This document shows positions 8,326-14,159 of a stretch of 18,469 nucleotides of DNA, in pieces. A program made the translations under genes and the position numbers. The notes under the pieces are model-generated. The model was not told where the DNA came from, ran no database searches, and saw only the letters and a program-made list of their open reading frames with translations. The stretch comes from an uncultured Eubacteriales bacterium. GTDB lineage: Bacteria; Bacillota; Clostridia; Peptostreptococcales; Anaerovoracaceae. The number at the start of each line of letters is the position of its first letter. Position 1 is the first letter of the stretch. Where the stretch lies: positions 1-18,469 of the forward strand of contig CADBSL010000030.1 in NCBI GenBank assembly GCA_902797345.1, read 5' to 3'.

Positions 8326-8362
8326 ATAGTTCCAAAAAAGACGGAAAAGACGGAGAATAATT

Positions 8363-8692
8363 ATGATCGAGTTCAGCGATTTTTTAAAACTGGATATCCG
8401 GGTCGGTACCATCACCGAAGCCTGCGTATTTGAAAAGGCTGTCAAGCCGGCTTATAAGTTAAAAATCGACTTTGGTGAAGAGATCGGCATCAAACAATCT
8501 TCCGCTCAGATCACAGACTATTATATGCCGGAGTGTCTGATCGGAAAACAGATCCTGGCGGTCGTGAACTTTGCACCGAAGCAGATCGCGGACTTTATGT
8601 CCGAAGTACTGGTACTGGGCACCTACAGTGAAGACGGGGTAGTTCTCGTCACACCGGACATGGCCGTCCAGAACGGAGACCGTCTTGGCTGA
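8363..8692 (+). CDS. CsaA-like tRNA-binding-domain protein
   Basis: 109 residues, almost entirely one tRNA-binding (OB-fold) domain as in Bacillus CsaA and the C-terminal domain of bacterial MetG. Recognisable elements are DFLKLDIRVGTITEA at the N-terminus, AYKLKIDFG, the KQSSAQIT strand, LIGKQILAVVNFAPKQI and the closing SEVLVLG/VVLVTPD. Stand-alone members are dimers reported to bind tRNA or to have chaperone/export-related activity; the cellular role is poorly settled. A GGAG ribosome site precedes the ATG. It is the last gene of the flavoenzyme unit, followed at once by a terminator. Confidence 0.85.
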   Translation: MIEFSDFLKLDIRVGTITEACVFEKAVKPAYKLKIDFGEEIGIKQSSAQITDYYMPECLIGKQILAVVNFAPKQIADFMSEVLVLGTYSEDGVVLVTPDMAVQNGDRLG

Positions 8693-8710
8693 CCGCCTCC
8701 TTCCTAAATT

Positions 8711-8744
8711 CTTCTGTAACGACCGGTTGCAGAAGTTTTTTATT
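8711..8744 (+). terminator. Rho-independent terminator of the flavoenzyme operon
   Basis: A 10-bp stem (8711-8720 with 8726-8735, one T-G pair) with a five-base loop is followed directly by TTTTTT. It lies 19 nt after the stop codon of the tRNA-binding-domain gene. Confidence 0.85.
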
Positions 8745-8755
8745 ATACTGAACCC

Positions 8756-8785
8756 TTTACAGCATTTGTTTACCTGTGATAGTAT
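8756..8785 (+). promoter_or_regulatory. Sigma-A-like extended -10 promoter for the racemase-fold/dehydrogenase unit
   Basis: TTTACA (8756-8761), an 18-nt spacer and TAGTAT (8780-8785), with TG one base before the -10 box. It lies between the preceding terminator and the GGAGGT ribosome site of the gene at 8834. The -10 hexamer is the same as at the flavoenzyme promoter. Confidence 0.6.
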
Positions 8786-8833
8786 TAATAGCGAGATGAA
8801 ACCTTAGGAATAAGAGAAAACGGAGGTTACTCA

Positions 8834-9835
8834 ATGAGAAAAACCATTGAATTGAAGACCATTGAAGCACATACCTGCGGTGAACCCACCCGGATCATCG
8901 TGGATGGGATGCCTCAGATCAAAGGAAATACCATGCTGGAAAAACAGCAGTACATGAAGGATCACCTGGATCATTTCCGTACCGCCATCGTCGACGAACC
9001 CAGAGGGCACAGGGATATGTTCAGTGCCGTGATCACCGACCCCTGTTCACTGGATGCAGACTTCGGTGCACTGTTTTTCAGCAGTGAATGCTATGAGAAC
9101 ATGAGCGTTCACGCCACGATCTGCATCTGCACCGCAGCTGTCAACGAACGCTGGGTCAATGTCAAAGAACCGGAAACCATTATCAAGATCGATACCCCTT
9201 CCGGTCTGGTCACCGTTCGGGTACAGGTATCCGGCGGCAAGGCCGTAAACGTGGCTATGAAAAATGTACCGTCTTTCGTGTACAGCGAAAACCAGAAAGT
9301 AATGACGAAACACTTCGGCGAGATCACGGGAGACGTGGTTTTCGGCGGGACTTCCCAGTTCCAGATCAATACCGATCAGCTGGGGCTTGACATCACTCCC
9401 GACAATTCCGAGAAACTGCTGGATGTTGCTATGGACGTACTGAAAAACTGCTGCGGCAGCCTGGAATTCCATCACCCGACACTGCCCATCAACTCCGTCG
9501 ATTATATCCTGTTTTATTCCAACAAAACGGATGACGAAAATGCGGTGGGACGCAACTGCATCATGCTGGGCGACCGTCAGTTGGATCGTTCGCCCTCCGG
9601 CACCAGTGCCCGTACAGCGTACCTTTATTCAAAAGGGGAGATCTCCATCGGTCAGGAAACGCTTCACGAGAATATCCTGGGCATGACCTACACCGGCAAA
9701 GTCGTAGAGGCGACCCGTGTCGGTTCCTTCCCTGCGGTCGTCAATGAGATCGCGGGAAGAGCCTATCTCACCGGCCGCTGCGACTTTATCATCGACGAAG
9801 AAGACCCCATGTCCTTCGGGTTCCGGCTGGTTTGA
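8834..9835 (+). CDS. Proline racemase-fold protein with both catalytic Cys replaced by Ser
   Basis: 333 residues, the usual length of the proline racemase / hydroxyproline epimerase / trans-3-hydroxyproline dehydratase superfamily. Family features are an EAHTCGEPTRIIVDG start, DEPRGHRDMFSAV, GGTSQFQIN and GDRQLDRSPSGTS. In racemases two cysteines act as the acid-base pair, in MCGH and SPCGT motifs. Here the first motif is M-S91-V-H93 and the second is S-P-S255-G-T, so both positions are Ser. Known variants keep at least one Cys (Ser/Cys epimerases, Cys/Thr dehydratases), so the reaction cannot be assumed; a different lyase or isomerase is possible. The Asp before the second motif (D251) and H93 are kept. 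GGAGGT precedes the ATG, and the dehydrogenase gene follows after 70 nt. Confidence 0.85.
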   Translation: MRKTIELKTIEAHTCGEPTRIIVDGMPQIKGNTMLEKQQYMKDHLDHFRTAIVDEPRGHRDMFSAVITDPCSLDADFGALFFSSECYENMSVHATICICTAAVNERWVNVKEPETIIKIDTPSGLVTVRVQVSGGKAVNVAMKNVPSFVYSENQKVMTKHFGEITGDVVFGGTSQFQINTDQLGLDITPDNSEKLLDVAMDVLKNCCGSLEFHHPTLPINSVDYILFYSNKTDDENAVGRNCIMLGDRQLDRSPSGTSARTAYLYSKGEISIGQETLHENILGMTYTGKVVEATRVGSFPAVVNEIAGRAYLTGRCDFIIDEEDPMSFGFRLV

Positions 9836-9905
9836 TCATTCAGCCGATAAAAGCGCTTATAAAACCATATTGTGTATAGATGATTCTATTAAAGGAGATT
9901 ATATT

Positions 9906-10799
9906 ATGGCAATCCAGAAAGTATTTGTTGTCGGTTCCGGTTTTATGGGAACCGGTATCGCTGAAAATGCAGCCACCAGCGGGATCCGTGTGGTGACTTA
10001 TGATATCGCGGACCCGGCCCTGGAACGGAGCCGCCGCATCATAGAAAAGAATTTTGCCCGCCGGGTTTCCAAAGGACGGATGACTCAGGAGGATGCCGAT
10101 GCGGCCATCGGTCTGATCAGCTGGACCAAGGACCTGAAGGAATGCGCAGATGCCGATGTCATCATCGAAGCCGTTTCCGAAAACCAGCAGCTGAAAGCCA
10201 AGATCATCAAAGACATCGAAGCGAATGCAGCCGAAAATGCGATCATCGCTTCCAATACATCCTCCATCTCCATCTCCTTCCTGGGCGGCCTGCTGAAGGA
10301 CCCCTCCAGAATGGTGGGTATGCACTTTTTCTCGCCGGTTCCGGCCATTCCGCTGATGGAGATCGTCCGGGGTCTGCAGACCGGCGTCAAGGCAAAGAAG
10401 ATCGCTTCCGAGCTGGCAGAACGAATGGGGAAGAAATGCATCCAGTCCCGAGATGAACCGGGGTTCCTGATCAACCGCATGCTGTTGCCGATGCTGAATG
10501 AAGCCTGTGTACTGGTAGAGCGGCACGTCGGTACCATCGAAGAGATCGACGAAGGGATGAAACTGGGTCTGAATCACCCGATGGGACCGTTGGAACTGAT
10601 GGACATGATCGGGATCGACGTAGAACTGGCGGTAATGAACGTACTGCACGAAGTCATCGGTGATTCCAAATACCGTCCGGCACAGCTCATCCGCAGAATG
10701 GTGGATGCAGGATATCTGGGCAGAAAGTCCGGCATCGGGTTTTATATCTATGATGAAGACGGCAAGAAGATCCAGCCCAATACTTATATTTTAAAATAA
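9906..10799 (+). CDS. 3-hydroxyacyl-CoA dehydrogenase (3-hydroxybutyryl-CoA dehydrogenase type)
   Basis: 297 residues, close to the ~280-300 usual for stand-alone Hbd/PaaH enzymes, which interconvert 3-oxoacyl- and 3-hydroxyacyl-CoA with NAD(P). Dinucleotide site GSGFMG at 10-15, then SNTSS (116-120), the catalytic His in MHFFSPVP (H140) with Glu in LMEIV (E152), the PGFLINR motif (N190), and a C-terminal dimer domain containing HPMGPLELMD and GYLGRKSGIGFY. The start at 9906 has AAAGGAG nine bases upstream; the frame is open back to 9717, but that would overlap the previous gene and has no ribosome site. No terminator is seen between the racemase-fold gene and this one, so they are probably co-transcribed. 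Confidence 0.92.
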   Translation: MAIQKVFVVGSGFMGTGIAENAATSGIRVVTYDIADPALERSRRIIEKNFARRVSKGRMTQEDADAAIGLISWTKDLKECADADVIIEAVSENQQLKAKIIKDIEANAAENAIIASNTSSISISFLGGLLKDPSRMVGMHFFSPVPAIPLMEIVRGLQTGVKAKKIASELAERMGKKCIQSRDEPGFLINRMLLPMLNEACVLVERHVGTIEEIDEGMKLGLNHPMGPLELMDMIGIDVELAVMNVLHEVIGDSKYRPAQLIRRMVDAGYLGRKSGIGFYIYDEDGKKIQPNTYILK

Positions 10800-10829
10800 T
10801 AGAATATTACAAATATGTTACAAACATAG

Positions 10830-10870
10830 ATCCGGGCAGAGAATAACATCTCAGTCCGGATTTTGTTATT
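10830..10870 (+). terminator. Rho-independent terminator after the hydroxyacyl-CoA dehydrogenase
   Basis: ATCCGG (10830-10835) pairs with CCGGAT (10856-10861), and the stem continues inside with one mismatch (GAGA with TCTC) around the loop ATAACA. TTTTGTTATT follows. It ends the metabolic block. Confidence 0.8.
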
Positions 10871-11324
10871 AACCATAATTAAATTATGTATACCAATTAA
10901 TAACGGCAAAACATATAGGCCGGTGTGCATATGAAAGAAGAGGAGACTCGATCTTCCCTAAAAGGATCTACAGAACAATCACACAAATCAGATAAGTCCA
11001 TTATAACAACGTTTATGTCCCGGAAGCTTTGTAACGTGTAAAACCAGTCAAAACCATCGATAATACGATCGGCCCTTAAATAAAAGAAATAACAAGGGCA
11101 TAGTCCAGTATCAAAATCAAAATAAAATCGCTTAAATCGAAAATCAGAGCCTCGAAATAGAAAGGTAATTGAGTAGTTCGGCTCATAAGAAAAGCAGCTG
11201 ACCATTTAATGAAGAAAACCTGGTCAAATGCTGAAAACCCTTGTAAAAACAAAGATACCAGCAACCTCGAAAGAATAATAAAATAGAATACTTGTTAAGA
11301 GGGAACGTGGCTGTTAAGGGTTAA

Positions 11325-11388
11325 GGGAAGAATGGGATTGCCCAAGTTTACCGTAGCTATTTTGGGAAGAATGATGGAAGCCAAGTTT
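11325..11388 (+). repeat. Degenerate 25-bp direct repeat, two copies
   Basis: Copies at 11325-11349 and 11364-11388 share their first ten bases (GGGAAGAATG) and last eight (CCAAGTTT), 18 of 25 identical, with starts 39 bp apart. The second copy overlaps the left arm of the inverted repeat at 11357. Upstream are GTTAAG motifs at 11294 and 11313 and TTAAG at 11321. Confidence 0.6.
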
Positions 11389-11413
11389 TTCGCCATAACT
11401 CTTCCCAAAATAG
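11357..11413. repeat. Perfect 14-bp inverted repeat with 29-nt loop
   Basis: CTATTTTGGGAAGA (11357-11370) is repeated as its reverse complement at 11400-11413. Inside the loop ATGG (11374-11377) can pair with CCAT (11393-11396), extending the structure. No U-tract follows on either strand, so it does not look like a standard terminator. Confidence 0.75.
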
Positions 11414-11435
11414 ACATTTAAGGAATAGTTAATAA

Positions 11436-11513
11436 TGTGGATTCGAGTGTGGACAATTGTTCTGTGGAAAACGTGGTGGATAACACACACTCCTCTTCTC
11501 ACAGTGTGGATTT
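11436..11513 (-). repeat. Cluster of five DnaA-box-like 9-mers
   Basis: Read on the minus strand, five 9-mers resemble TTATCCACA: GAATCCACA (11436-11444), TTGTCCACA (11448-11456), TTTTCCACA (11463-11471), TTATCCACC (11475-11483) and AAATCCACA (11505-11513). Three differ from the consensus at one base and two at two bases; all have the same orientation, with start spacing of 12, 15, 12 and 30 bp. DnaA binding is inferred from the motif only. Confidence 0.45.
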
Positions 11514-11524
11514 CATTCAGACAT

Positions 11525-11554
11525 AATAAAAACCGCAGATTTTTTCTGCGGTTT
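11525..11554 (-). terminator. Rho-independent terminator of ruvX
   Basis: On the minus strand a 10-bp perfect stem (11545-11554 with 11530-11539) with a five-base A loop is followed by T residues and TTATTATG. It lies just after the ruvX stop codon. Confidence 0.85.
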
Positions 11555-11560
11555 GAATAT

Positions 11561-12010
11561 TTATTCATTTTCTTCATTCTTCTCTTTGGCCTTTGCATCC
11601 AGCCAACTTTGTAGAATGATCGTGGCTGCCATTTTATCGACCACCAGCTTTCGGTTTTTTCGGCTGACGGATGCCTCGATCAGCACGTCCTCCGCAATAA
11701 CGGTGGTGAAACGTTCATCAAAGAAATCGAACTTTACTTTGAATCCCCAGCTCCGGGTCTTGTTTTCCAGCTTCGTCCGGAATTCCCGGACCTTTTGGGT
11801 CTGGATCGTATCTTCTCCGTTTAAGGCTACCGGCAATCCAATGACAATGGTCTCCACTTCGTATTCGCGGATGATCTCCATGATCTCGTTGGTATCCACT
11901 CGCATGGACACCCGGTGGATGGTTTTCAAACCCTGTGCGGTGATGTACAGCGGGTCACTCAGTGCCACGCCGATCCGGACATCACCGACATCCAGTGCCA
12001 TCGCCCTCAT
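11561..12010 (-). CDS. ruvX: RuvX/YqgF family RNase H-fold protein (putative Holliday junction resolvase / pre-16S rRNA nuclease)
   Basis: 149 residues, normal for YqgF/RuvX (about 135-155). The RNase H-fold motifs are visible: MALDVGDVRIGVALSD with the first acidic residue, IVIGLPVALNGED, FDERFTTV and the C-terminal DKMAATIILQSWLD with the last acidic residue. The family is reported to process the 5' end of 16S rRNA and has been proposed to resolve Holliday junctions. The start ATG overlaps the cupin stop in an ATGA arrangement, with AAGGAG inside the end of the cupin gene, implying translational coupling. In many Bacillota the order is alaS-ireB-ruvX; here a cupin gene is inserted and alaS is not adjacent. 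Confidence 0.93.
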   Translation of the reverse strand: MRAMALDVGDVRIGVALSDPLYITAQGLKTIHRVSMRVDTNEIMEIIREYEVETIVIGLPVALNGEDTIQTQKVREFRTKLENKTRSWGFKVKFDFFDERFTTVIAEDVLIEASVSRKNRKLVVDKMAATIILQSWLDAKAKEKNEENE

Positions 12011-12366
12011 TCTGCGGTCTCCTTCTTTTCACTGTTGATGATCATCGCGATGAACACCAGCTTTTCTGTACCGGTGTTGATGATGGAATGCCCTTCCCCA
12101 TCTGCCGTGAAAGTCACATCGTTCGGAAAGATCTCCATTTCTTCTTTGTTGTTATTGATATAGGTACCCTGTCCGGACAAAATATAATAGGACTCCGAAT
12201 CTCCTTCGTGAGTATGATAGCCGATGGAACTTCCCGGCGGCAGCGTGACTTTGGCGTACATTCCACACATCCCCTGAAGCTGTTTATCTTCCAGCAGGTA
12301 ATCGAATAAGGCGGTACCCTCCCCGCCTTTTACATTTTCTTTTTTAACCAGTTTTCTTCTCATCAT
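12007..12366 (-). CDS. Small single-domain cupin protein
   Basis: 119 residues forming one cupin barrel. Motif 1 is GYHTHEGDSESYYILSGQG, with the HxH pair and downstream Glu of the metal site. Motif 2 is PNDVTFTADGEGHSIINTG, with the last metal-binding His. A metal-binding site is therefore complete; enzymatic function or ligand is unknown. Two ATG codons stand side by side; GGAGG lies nine bases before the first, which I chose. The stop overlaps the ruvX start by four bases. A hairpin with a T-rich tract separates it from ireB, so transcription may come by read-through or from a promoter inside ireB. Confidence 0.85.
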   Translation of the reverse strand: MMRRKLVKKENVKGGEGTALFDYLLEDKQLQGMCGMYAKVTLPPGSSIGYHTHEGDSESYYILSGQGTYINNNKEEMEIFPNDVTFTADGEGHSIINTGTEKLVFIAMIINSEKKETAE

Positions 12367-12383
12367 CCTGATCCACCTCCATT

Positions 12384-12425
12384 TTCATAAAATAAAAAGG
12401 CCCCGATTTATTCTCAGGACCTTTT
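12384..12425 (-). terminator. Terminator-like hairpin between ireB and the cupin gene
   Basis: On the minus strand AAAAGGTCC (12425-12417) pairs with GGGCCTTTT (12403-12395, one T-G pair), followed by a T-rich tract ending at about 12384. It begins right after the ireB stop codon and leaves no room for a promoter before the cupin gene, so it probably acts as a partial terminator. Confidence 0.6.
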
Positions 12426-12428
12426 CCA

Positions 12429-12686
12429 TTATTCTTCTTTTGTGATTTCCAGAAAATTCCTCAGAAGTTCTTCCACCAGGTCGTCCCGATCCACATGCTT
12501 GATCAGGGACCGTGCATTATTGTGACTCGTTATATAAGATGGGTCACCGGAAGTAATATAGCCGGACAGCTGAGCGATTGGATCGTAGCCTTTTTCCTCA
12601 AGAGCAGCGTATACTTTCTTGATGATATCCGTGATCAGTTCGGTTTCCAGAGCTTCTGAGTTGTAAAGGATCGTATTTCTGTTCAT
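12429..12686 (-). CDS. ireB: IreB family regulatory phosphoprotein (DUF965/UPF0297)
   Basis: 85 residues, the standard size of the IreB/YrzL family, found next to ruvX in most Bacillota. The conserved core is recognisable: LITDIIKKVYAALEEKGYDPIAQLSGYITSGDPSYITSHNNAR and the final DRDDLVEELLRNFL. In Enterococcus, IreB is a small dimeric negative regulator of cephalosporin resistance phosphorylated on N-terminal Thr by the kinase IreK; here the only Thr near the N-terminus is T5 (MNRNTILYN). It starts behind AAGGAGGT and is the first gene of the minus-strand unit ireB-cupin-ruvX. Confidence 0.95.
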   Translation of the reverse strand: MNRNTILYNSEALETELITDIIKKVYAALEEKGYDPIAQLSGYITSGDPSYITSHNNARSLIKHVDRDDLVEELLRNFLEITKEE

Positions 12687-12724
12687 TCCAATGACCTCCT
12701 TCTTCGCATTGTATCTGTTTTTCT

Positions 12725-12753
12725 ATTTTAAGGGTCGTTTTTCCGATTGTCAA
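12725..12753 (-). promoter_or_regulatory. Consensus sigma-A promoter of ireB
   Basis: On the minus strand TTGACA (12753-12748), a 17-nt spacer and TAAAAT (12730-12725), 38 nt before the ireB start codon. It is the best promoter in the window and is divergent from the CoA-transferase promoter. Confidence 0.85.
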
Positions 12754-12804
12754 GAAAATCACAGGATTTTTCTTCTCATATCTTCGCACATTGGAGAAAA
12801 ATAG

Positions 12805-12813
12805 TGGTATAAT
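12805..12813 (+). promoter_or_regulatory. Extended -10 promoter of the CoA-transferase gene
   Basis: TG-G-TATAAT (12805-12813) is a perfect extended -10 element; no good -35 box lies 16-18 nt upstream. Transcription would start around 12820, which excludes the ATG at 12816 as the translation start. Confidence 0.7.
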
Positions 12814-12872
12814 AGATGCTGAAAACTATATTTTGTGGTTTTATCCACCAATTTTATGAAGGAGATACATTT

Positions 12873-14081
12873 ATGAGCAAAAGACCCCTGGAAGACCTGG
12901 TCGTACTGGACTTTACAAAGGTATATTCCGGCCCCTACTGCACTCTTTTGCTGGCAGATCTAGGTGCCACCGTCATCAAAATCGAGCGTAAAGGGTCCGG
13001 TGACGACAGCAGGGCTTTCCGTCCAAATCCCAATATCATCGAAGGCAGCGGCTACTTTATGTACATCAACCGCAACAAAAAATCCATTGAACTGGACTTA
13101 AAAGACCCCAAAGCGCTGGAGATCGTTTATAAGCTCTGTGAAAAAGCCGACATCGTCGTGGAAAACAACGCTCCCGGCACTTCGGAGAAGCTGGGTATCG
13201 GATACGAAGACCTGAAAAAGCACAATCCGAAGATCATCTACGGCTCCATTACCGGTTTTGGTCAATATGGTCCCTATCGAAACAAACCGGCCTATGACCT
13301 GATCGCTCAGGCCATGGGCGGATATATGACACTGACGGGAGAAAAAGGCGGCCGGCCATTGAAACTCGGCACCTCCATGGGAGATGCCATCGCCGGCGTC
13401 CATATGGCTTACGCGATTTTGGCTGCTGTCCACCACAGAGACCGGACCGGAGAAGGCCAGTTCATCGACATCGCTATGATGGATTCCTGTTTCGCTACAT
13501 TGGAAAACCACGTGATGATCGAGACCATGGAAGACGTGACACCGATCCGTAACGGGAACTCCAACCAGAACGCCTCCCCCTTCAATACGTTTAGAACGAA
13601 AGACGGATATGTCTGCATCGCAGTGGCCAACGACGGATTGTTTGAAAAGTTCTGCAATGCCATCGAACGCCCGGATCTGATCCATGATCCCCGGTTCGAG
13701 ATCAACGCGATCCGAAAGAGCAATGAAGATGAACTGACGCCGATCGTGGAAGAATGGACGATCCAGCGGACGACTCAGGAGATCTGTGATCTGTTTGAAG
13801 AATACCGGATCCCCGCCGGACCGATCCTGGGATTGGATGAGCTGGTGAATGACCCCCACATCCTGGCACGGGAAATGATGATCGAACACGAACACCCCTA
13901 TGGCGGCAAGATCCGGATGCCGGGATGTCCGATCAAATTCTCCGAAACACCGATCGACACCTTCGAACCCTCCGCCAGGCTCAGCGCCGACACCGAAGAA
14001 ATCCTGAAAAAATATGGGGATTATACTCCGGAAGAAATCGACCGCATGTACCGGGAAGGCACGATCTTCAAGCACGAATAG
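12873..14081 (+). CDS. CaiB/BaiF family III CoA-transferase
   Basis: 402 residues, typical of class III CoA-transferases (about 390-430), which move CoA between carboxylic acids through an enzyme-bound acyl anhydride on Asp. Family marks are PLEDLVVLDFTKVYSGPYC, LADLGATVIKIER, NRNKKSIELDLK, SITGFGQYGPY and the catalytic Asp in TSMGDAIAG (D171). Substrate is not deducible; relatives act on oxalate/formate, carnitine, bile acids and aryl acids. Start at 12873 because AAGGAG (12859-12864) lies eight bases upstream; an in-frame ATG at 12816 coincides with the expected transcription start. It is a single-gene unit closed by a terminator. It may supply CoA esters to the hydroxyacyl-CoA dehydrogenase and flavoenzyme encoded nearby, but this is inference. 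Confidence 0.93.
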   Translation: MSKRPLEDLVVLDFTKVYSGPYCTLLLADLGATVIKIERKGSGDDSRAFRPNPNIIEGSGYFMYINRNKKSIELDLKDPKALEIVYKLCEKADIVVENNAPGTSEKLGIGYEDLKKHNPKIIYGSITGFGQYGPYRNKPAYDLIAQAMGGYMTLTGEKGGRPLKLGTSMGDAIAGVHMAYAILAAVHHRDRTGEGQFIDIAMMDSCFATLENHVMIETMEDVTPIRNGNSNQNASPFNTFRTKDGYVCIAVANDGLFEKFCNAIERPDLIHDPRFEINAIRKSNEDELTPIVEEWTIQRTTQEICDLFEEYRIPAGPILGLDELVNDPHILAREMMIEHEHPYGGKIRMPGCPIKFSETPIDTFEPSARLSADTEEILKKYGDYTPEEIDRMYREGTIFKHE

Positions 14082-14095
14082 AAACCAAAATGCAC

Positions 14096-14133
14096 AGAGC
14101 GGCTGACCTAAAATTTGGTCAACCGCTCTTTTC
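14096..14133 (+). terminator. Strong rho-independent terminator after the CoA-transferase gene
   Basis: A 13-bp stem with one mismatch (14096-14108 with 14117-14129) and an eight-base loop is followed by TTTCT. It lies between convergent genes and may also slow minus-strand transcription leaving the carboxypeptidase gene. Confidence 0.85.
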
Positions 14134-14159
14134 TGTCTCCTATCTTTGATCTTTAATTA

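Larger units (their letters stand above)
10871..11524. other. AT-rich intergenic region with no credible gene
   Basis: About 650 bp between a plus-strand terminator and the minus-strand ruvX terminator. The plus-strand frames are interrupted by many stops. The only long minus-strand frame (10897-11205, 102 codons) lacks a ribosome site and has a Phe/Tyr/Cys-rich composition unlike any family I know. The left part is A-rich. The right part (11294-11513) holds GTTAAG repeats, a degenerate direct repeat, a 14-bp inverted repeat and DnaA-box-like 9-mers, listed separately. It could be a regulatory or replication-related locus, or an undescribed RNA; nothing in it decides between these. Confidence 0.6.

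Noticed and set aside
9717..9905. Upstream extension of the hydroxyacyl-CoA dehydrogenase frame
   Set aside because: It would overlap the racemase-fold gene by over 100 bases, and the extra residues do not resemble the family; the ATG at 9906 has a strong ribosome site and directly precedes the Rossmann motif.
9840..10649. 269-codon minus-strand frame opposite the dehydrogenase gene
   Set aside because: Shadow of a certain 3-hydroxyacyl-CoA dehydrogenase; no family features and no ribosome site seen.
10931..11041. 36-codon plus-strand frame (MKEEETRSSLKG…)
   Set aside because: No convincing ribosome site or promoter, and no homologous continuation downstream, where stops are frequent; too short to support.
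10897..11205. 102-codon minus-strand frame in the intergenic region
   Set aside because: No ribosome site, Phe/Tyr/Cys-rich composition and no recognisable family; probably chance.
11436..11513. Full chromosomal origin (oriC)
   Set aside because: Only the DnaA-like boxes are present; dnaA/dnaN are absent and the flanking genes converge on the region. Reported as a DnaA-box-like cluster only.
12816..12872. Longer start for the CoA-transferase at 12816
   Set aside because: It lies three bases after the -10 box, where transcription has not yet begun; the ATG at 12873 has AAGGAG.
13098..14075. 325-codon minus-strand frame opposite the CoA-transferase gene
   Set aside because: The plus-strand gene is a clear family member with a promoter, ribosome site and terminator; the opposite frame has no recognisable motifs and a His/Phe-rich shadow composition.
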